This document shows, piece after piece, positions 61,334 through 64,000 of a stretch of DNA of 64,000 nucleotides. The notes below the pieces were generated by a model. It saw nothing but the letters and a program-made list of their open reading frames with translations, was not told the DNA's origin and did no database searches. Position 1 is the first letter of the stretch; each line of letters begins with the position of its first letter. The DNA is from Roseovarius bejariae (GTDB lineage: Bacteria; Pseudomonadota; Alphaproteobacteria; Rhodobacterales; Rhodobacteraceae): contig NZ_SZWE01000001.1 of NCBI RefSeq assembly GCF_009669325.1, positions 2,671,501 through 2,735,500 on the forward strand, in the 5' to 3' direction. The translations under genes were made by a program, and so were the position numbers.

Positions 61334-62926
61334 ATGACACAAGTGGAGTCCTTCAAGATGCCGCAACGGGCGGTCTGGATCTGGATGCTATTCGCGGCGG
61401 AGCTGGTGGCGATCGTGGTTGCCTTTCAGGTTCTGGCCTCGGTCGAGTGCCGATTGACCAGCCTTGAGGTGGCCTGCCGCGGTTTGCGCGGTACCGTGGT
61501 GCGGACCATGTGCTTTGGCTGTATGGTGGGCATTTACCTTTGGGCACGATCTCCGGCCCGGCGTGACTTTGCGGCCATGGCCGCTTCGCAAGAGGCGGGC
61601 ACGCCATGGATGATCCTGCACGCGGTTGGCCTCGGGGTGGCCTTCCTGCCGCTGCTTCTGGTGCCCCAGGCCGAGATGAACACGATGTTTGGCCTGATCT
61701 TCCCTGTGCTGGTGGCCGGTGGTGCCATGGCCGCAGTGGGAGGGCTTTTCTGGCTGGCGCGGCCCGGTGATTGGCGGGCATGGCTGCGACCGCGCTGGCG
61801 CGAGCTTCTGGGGCTGAGCGTGGTGGCTCTTGTACTGCCGGATGTCGCCGATTTGGTGGCGCCGCTGTGGTATTGGCAGGTGCTGACCGAGATCACCTTT
61901 TTTGGTGTGGCGGTCCTTCTGACGCTTCTGTCCGGTATGCCAGTGGTGAATCCCGAGGCCCAGATCATCGGCACCAACGGTTTTCTTGTAGCGGTGGCTG
62001 ACAGCTGTTCGGGGATCGAGGGGTTTGCCCTGATTACGGCCTTTCTGGGGCTCTACGCCATGCTCTTTCGCGATACCCTGCGAATGGGGCGGTTCTGGCT
62101 GGTGGTCTGGCCGGTATCGATTTTCCTGAGTTGGCTTCTCAACGTGGTGCGGATTACCGTGTTGATCCTCATCGGCGCCCATGCCTCGCCCGAATTGGCC
62201 GTGAACGGCTTTCACAGTTTTGCAGGCTGGCTGTTTTTCACGGCTCTGGCCATCGGGGTCCTGATCGCGGTGAGCAAGCTTCGCTGGCTTCATAAAGAAG
62301 CGGCAGCCTGGGGTGCCACGCCCCTGTCACATGACGGTATGGCGGCCCGCATCCTGCCTTTCGTGGTTTTCATGCTGTCGGGGATCGTGGTGAATGCCTT
62401 CTGGCAGGCGCCCGAACTGGGCTATCCCTTGCAGGTTCTGGGCATGGCGGGGGCGCTTTGGTATGTACGCCGCCCTCTGAGAGCTTATTTCGCGCGGCCC
62501 TCTTGGTTGGCTCTGCTGGCGGGGCTTGCGATTGGGGTCGGGTGGGTCCTGATGGCCCCTGCGCCCGAAACGCCCGCGTCGGCGCTTACCGCACTCACGC
62601 CGGCGGTTTTCGCGGCTTGGGCGGCGGTACGCATCCTTGGCACGGTGGTTTTCGTGCCGCTGATCGAAGAGTTGTTTTTCCGCGGCTACCTGCAAACCCG
62701 GATCGACGATGGCACTTGGCCGCGCCGTATTCTGGCGATCGCCTTGTCTGCCGCGGCCTTTGCCCTGTTGCATGGCCGCTGGATCGAGGCCGGGGTTGCC
62801 GGGGTCATCTTTTCAGCGCTCTATATAAGGAAAGGGCGGCTGGCTGATGCCATAACCGCCCATGCCGTGGCCAATGCCCTGATCGCCGTTCTTGCCGCTT
62901 GGCGAGGCGATTGGACCTTGATCTGA
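61334..62926 (+). CDS. xrtE: exosortase E with fused CPBP-type protease domain (VPEID-CTERM system)
   Basis: 530 residues from the ATG at 61334. N-terminal part is an exosortase: many helices with the Cys-Arg-His triad C225 (ADSCSGIEGF), R273 (NVVRITVLILIG) and H294 (GFHSFAGWLFF). The C-terminal part is an ABI/CPBP-type membrane protease with E445, E446 and R450 (PLIEELFFRGYLQTRI), H480 (ALLHGRW) and H510/N514 (TAHAVANALI). This fused architecture is the established exosortase E, defined by its pairing with proteins having a VPEID C-terminal signal. Such a protein is encoded convergently at 62930-63181, starting three bases after this stop. It recognises the sorting signal in the inner membrane, probably with transpeptidation. 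Confidence 0.94.
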   Translation: MTQVESFKMPQRAVWIWMLFAAELVAIVVAFQVLASVECRLTSLEVACRGLRGTVVRTMCFGCMVGIYLWARSPARRDFAAMAASQEAGTPWMILHAVGLGVAFLPLLLVPQAEMNTMFGLIFPVLVAGGAMAAVGGLFWLARPGDWRAWLRPRWRELLGLSVVALVLPDVADLVAPLWYWQVLTEITFFGVAVLLTLLSGMPVVNPEAQIIGTNGFLVAVADSCSGIEGFALITAFLGLYAMLFRDTLRMGRFWLVVWPVSIFLSWLLNVVRITVLILIGAHASPELAVNGFHSFAGWLFFTALAIGVLIAVSKLRWLHKEAAAWGATPLSHDGMAARILPFVVFMLSGIVVNAFWQAPELGYPLQVLGMAGALWYVRRPLRAYFARPSWLALLAGLAIGVGWVLMAPAPETPASALTALTPAVFAAWAAVRILGTVVFVPLIEELFFRGYLQTRIDDGTWPRRILAIALSAAAFALLHGRWIEAGVAGVIFSALYIRKGRLADAITAHAVANALIAVLAAWRGDWTLI

Positions 62927-62929
62927 TGT

Positions 62930-63181
62930 TTACTGCGCGCGGCGGCGCTTGAGTTCCCACGCCAAGGCCAGAGTGGCCAGAACAGCCGCCAATGCCAGAA
63001 GGCCGGTCGAGGCATCGATTTCCGGAACCGCCGACGCGGTCGAGGTGTCTGTCGACGAGCCCGAAGAACCCGACCCCCAATTGTACCACGAATCCCACCA
63101 GCTATAGCTTTGGGCCGATGCCATTACAGTGGTGCTTGCATAGGCAAGAGCGGCAAGCGTGGATGTTTTAAGAAATTTCAT
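62930..63181 (-). CDS. VPEID-CTERM sorting-signal protein (exosortase E substrate)
   Basis: 83 residues from ATG 63181. A signal peptide (MKFLKTSTLAALAYASTTVMASA), a ~27-residue middle rich in aromatic and small polar residues (SYSWWDSWYNWGSGSSGSS), then VPEID at 52-56, a hydrophobic helix (LLALAAVLATLALAWEL) and the basic end KRRRAQ. This is the full tripartite exosortase recognition pattern, matching the VPEID subtype. The adjacent xrtE gene converges with it and codes for the cognate enzyme. After cleavage, the mature exposed part would be only about 28 residues. No other VPEID protein is in the window. Confidence 0.94.
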   Translation of the reverse strand: MKFLKTSTLAALAYASTTVMASAQSYSWWDSWYNWGSGSSGSSTDTSTASAVPEIDASTGLLALAAVLATLALAWELKRRRAQ

Positions 63182-63389
63182 GGTTACAGTCCCCAGATGT
63201 CTATCTTGTTTCATCATACACCAAATTCGAATTATGGCAAAAACTTGGTGCACGGTGACTCGGTTTGTTGCCAAACTGGAAACGCCTTGGGGCTCATCGT
63301 GAAATTGTACGGCGAAATGCGATAAAAATTCCCAATCCGCAGGGGATTGAGGCGAAAAGGTGGCCGTGTCCGGTGATTCGATACGGGGC

Positions 63390-64000
63390 TTATTCGGCCG
63401 CGCGTAGAGGGCGGCCGTTTTCGTCTTTTTCCATCCTTGATTTGTCGCGATCAGCGACCACGCTCTTGATGGCTTGGGCATCCGGCGCGCCGCCTTGCTC
63501 GTCCTCATACGCGCTCCAATCGCCATGCTCGCTCCACAGGATTTCGGGGGCCGGGGTATGGCCTGCGGCACGGTTGAGCGCCCAGTCCTGCGCGGCGCGG
63601 CTACTGCGCCCGAGCGAGAGCATAGCCAGACCCCGCGCGCCCCATTGTACATAGGTCGTTGCCCAGACCCGCAGCGCCAGCATTGAGGGTGTGAAAACCA
63701 GTGTCAGAACCGTCGCGATACCAAGGCCGAAAACCACCGCCGTGGCCAGTTGTTTCCACCACAGGGCAGTGGGCGAGTTGAAGGAATAGCCGCCGTTGAT
63801 GAAATCAAGGCTCAGGCCGAACATCATTGGCGCAAGGCCCGCCATGGTGGTGATCGTGGTCAGCAACACGGGGCGAATGCGCGCCTCGGCGGTGCGGGTG
63901 ATCGCATCGATCCGCGGCATGTAGCGGCTGTATTCCTGGTAGGTGTCGATCAGCACGATGTTGTTGTTCACCACGATCCCGGCAAGCGCGACAATCCCGG
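63390..64000 (-). CDS. RND efflux transporter permease, C-terminal end, partial
   Basis: The frame is open at the window edge (codons for PGIVALAGIVVNNNIVLIDTYQEYSR enter from 64000), so only about 203 residues remain. AITRTAEARIRPVLLTTITTMAGLAPMMFGLSLDFINGG is the TM10-TM11 signature of RND pumps (including the R-x-R-P-V-L-x-T-x-x-T loop), followed by the last helix WWKQLATAVVFGLGIATVLTLVFTPSMLAL. A hydrophilic C-terminal tail of ~110 residues follows, longer than usual. The pump class (AcrB-like versus metal) cannot be decided here. 208 bases separate it from the VPEID gene; nothing else is seen there. Confidence 0.9.
   Translation of the reverse strand, partial: GIVALAGIVVNNNIVLIDTYQEYSRYMPRIDAITRTAEARIRPVLLTTITTMAGLAPMMFGLSLDFINGGYSFNSPTALWWKQLATAVVFGLGIATVLTLVFTPSMLALRVWATTYVQWGARGLAMLSLGRSSRAAQDWALNRAAGHTPAPEILWSEHGDWSAYEDEQGGAPDAQAIKSVVADRDKSRMEKDENGRPLRAAE

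Noticed and set aside
1..64000. Replication terminus (dif site) or origin in the window
   Set aside because: No XerC/XerD-type 28-base dif match and no DnaA-box cluster or parS were found by eye; the G/C preference changes are not monotonic.
1..64000. CRISPR arrays, prophage or complete insertion sequences
   Set aside because: No regularly spaced direct repeats, phage structural genes or transposase genes were seen.

Overview
The window reads as a chromosomal stretch of a marine-type alphaproteobacterium of the Rhodobacteraceae (Roseobacter group). The call rests on gene content rather than any marker gene: high GC, a DctPQM TRAP transporter, a heterotetrameric sarcosine oxidase operon soxBDAG, thiOSGEF behind a TPP riboswitch, a CcmI/RuvX/DUF1289 cluster, and an exosortase E/VPEID-CTERM pair. 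No rRNA, CRISPR array, prophage or intact insertion sequence was seen. One tRNA (Gln, TTG) is present.

Layout. 1-5.4 kb: a tightly overlapping five-gene operon (PEP-utilising phosphotransferase end, BtaA-like/DUF3419 aminocarboxypropyl transferase, phytol/dolichol-kinase-like membrane protein with an apparent frameshift in a G8 tract, GNAT-like protein, AMP-forming ligase). It looks like an uncharacterised lipid or prenyl-conjugate pathway. 5.4-11.6 kb: a palindromic composite repeat, threonine catabolism (kbl-tdh), a DctMQP TRAP transporter and a MarR-like regulator. 11.6-16.8 kb: a five-gene phosphorelay (two response regulators, two hybrid-less histidine kinases, one HPt protein) with no recognisable DNA-binding output. 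17.1-20.9 kb: TPP riboswitch and thiOSGEF. 21.0-30.3 kb: exopolysaccharide genes (two UDP-glucuronate decarboxylase-like enzymes, galE, a GT2 polysaccharide synthase, GH26-like and GH128-like secreted hydrolases, a duplicated-domain DUF995 protein).

30.5-41.1 kb is an accessory redox cassette: two LysR regulators, WrbA, a FrnE/DsbA-like protein, an EamA exporter, an SDR, a cyclophilin-like secreted protein, an F420-type NADP reductase, a cupin, and an isoquinoline-1-oxidoreductase-like two-subunit molybdenum hydroxylase. It abuts tRNA-Gln. 41.6-48.9 kb: housekeeping and stress genes (SH3 protein, D-2-hydroxyacid dehydrogenase, gamma-glutamyltransferase, TauE/SafE, a 2OG-oxygenase-like protein, DUF1289, RuvX, CcmI). 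49.1-54.3 kb: soxBDAG, followed by Fe-type superoxide dismutase and a host-attachment-family protein. 55.8-56.7 kb is gene-poor and carries the inverted second copy of the composite repeat. 56.7-64 kb: RarD, a LOG protein, a LysM protein, an Atm1-type ABC exporter, exosortase E with its VPEID-CTERM substrate, and the end of an RND pump.

How the parts connect: kbl-tdh (threonine to glycine) and soxBDAG (sarcosine to glycine) both feed glycine and one-carbon metabolism, and ThiO uses glycine for thiazole synthesis. The EPS cluster and the XrtE/VPEID pair are both envelope systems, and exosortases generally co-occur with EPS loci. The least explained elements are the 1-5.4 kb operon, the composite CGTACGA palindrome element present once in each orientation, and the phosphorelay.
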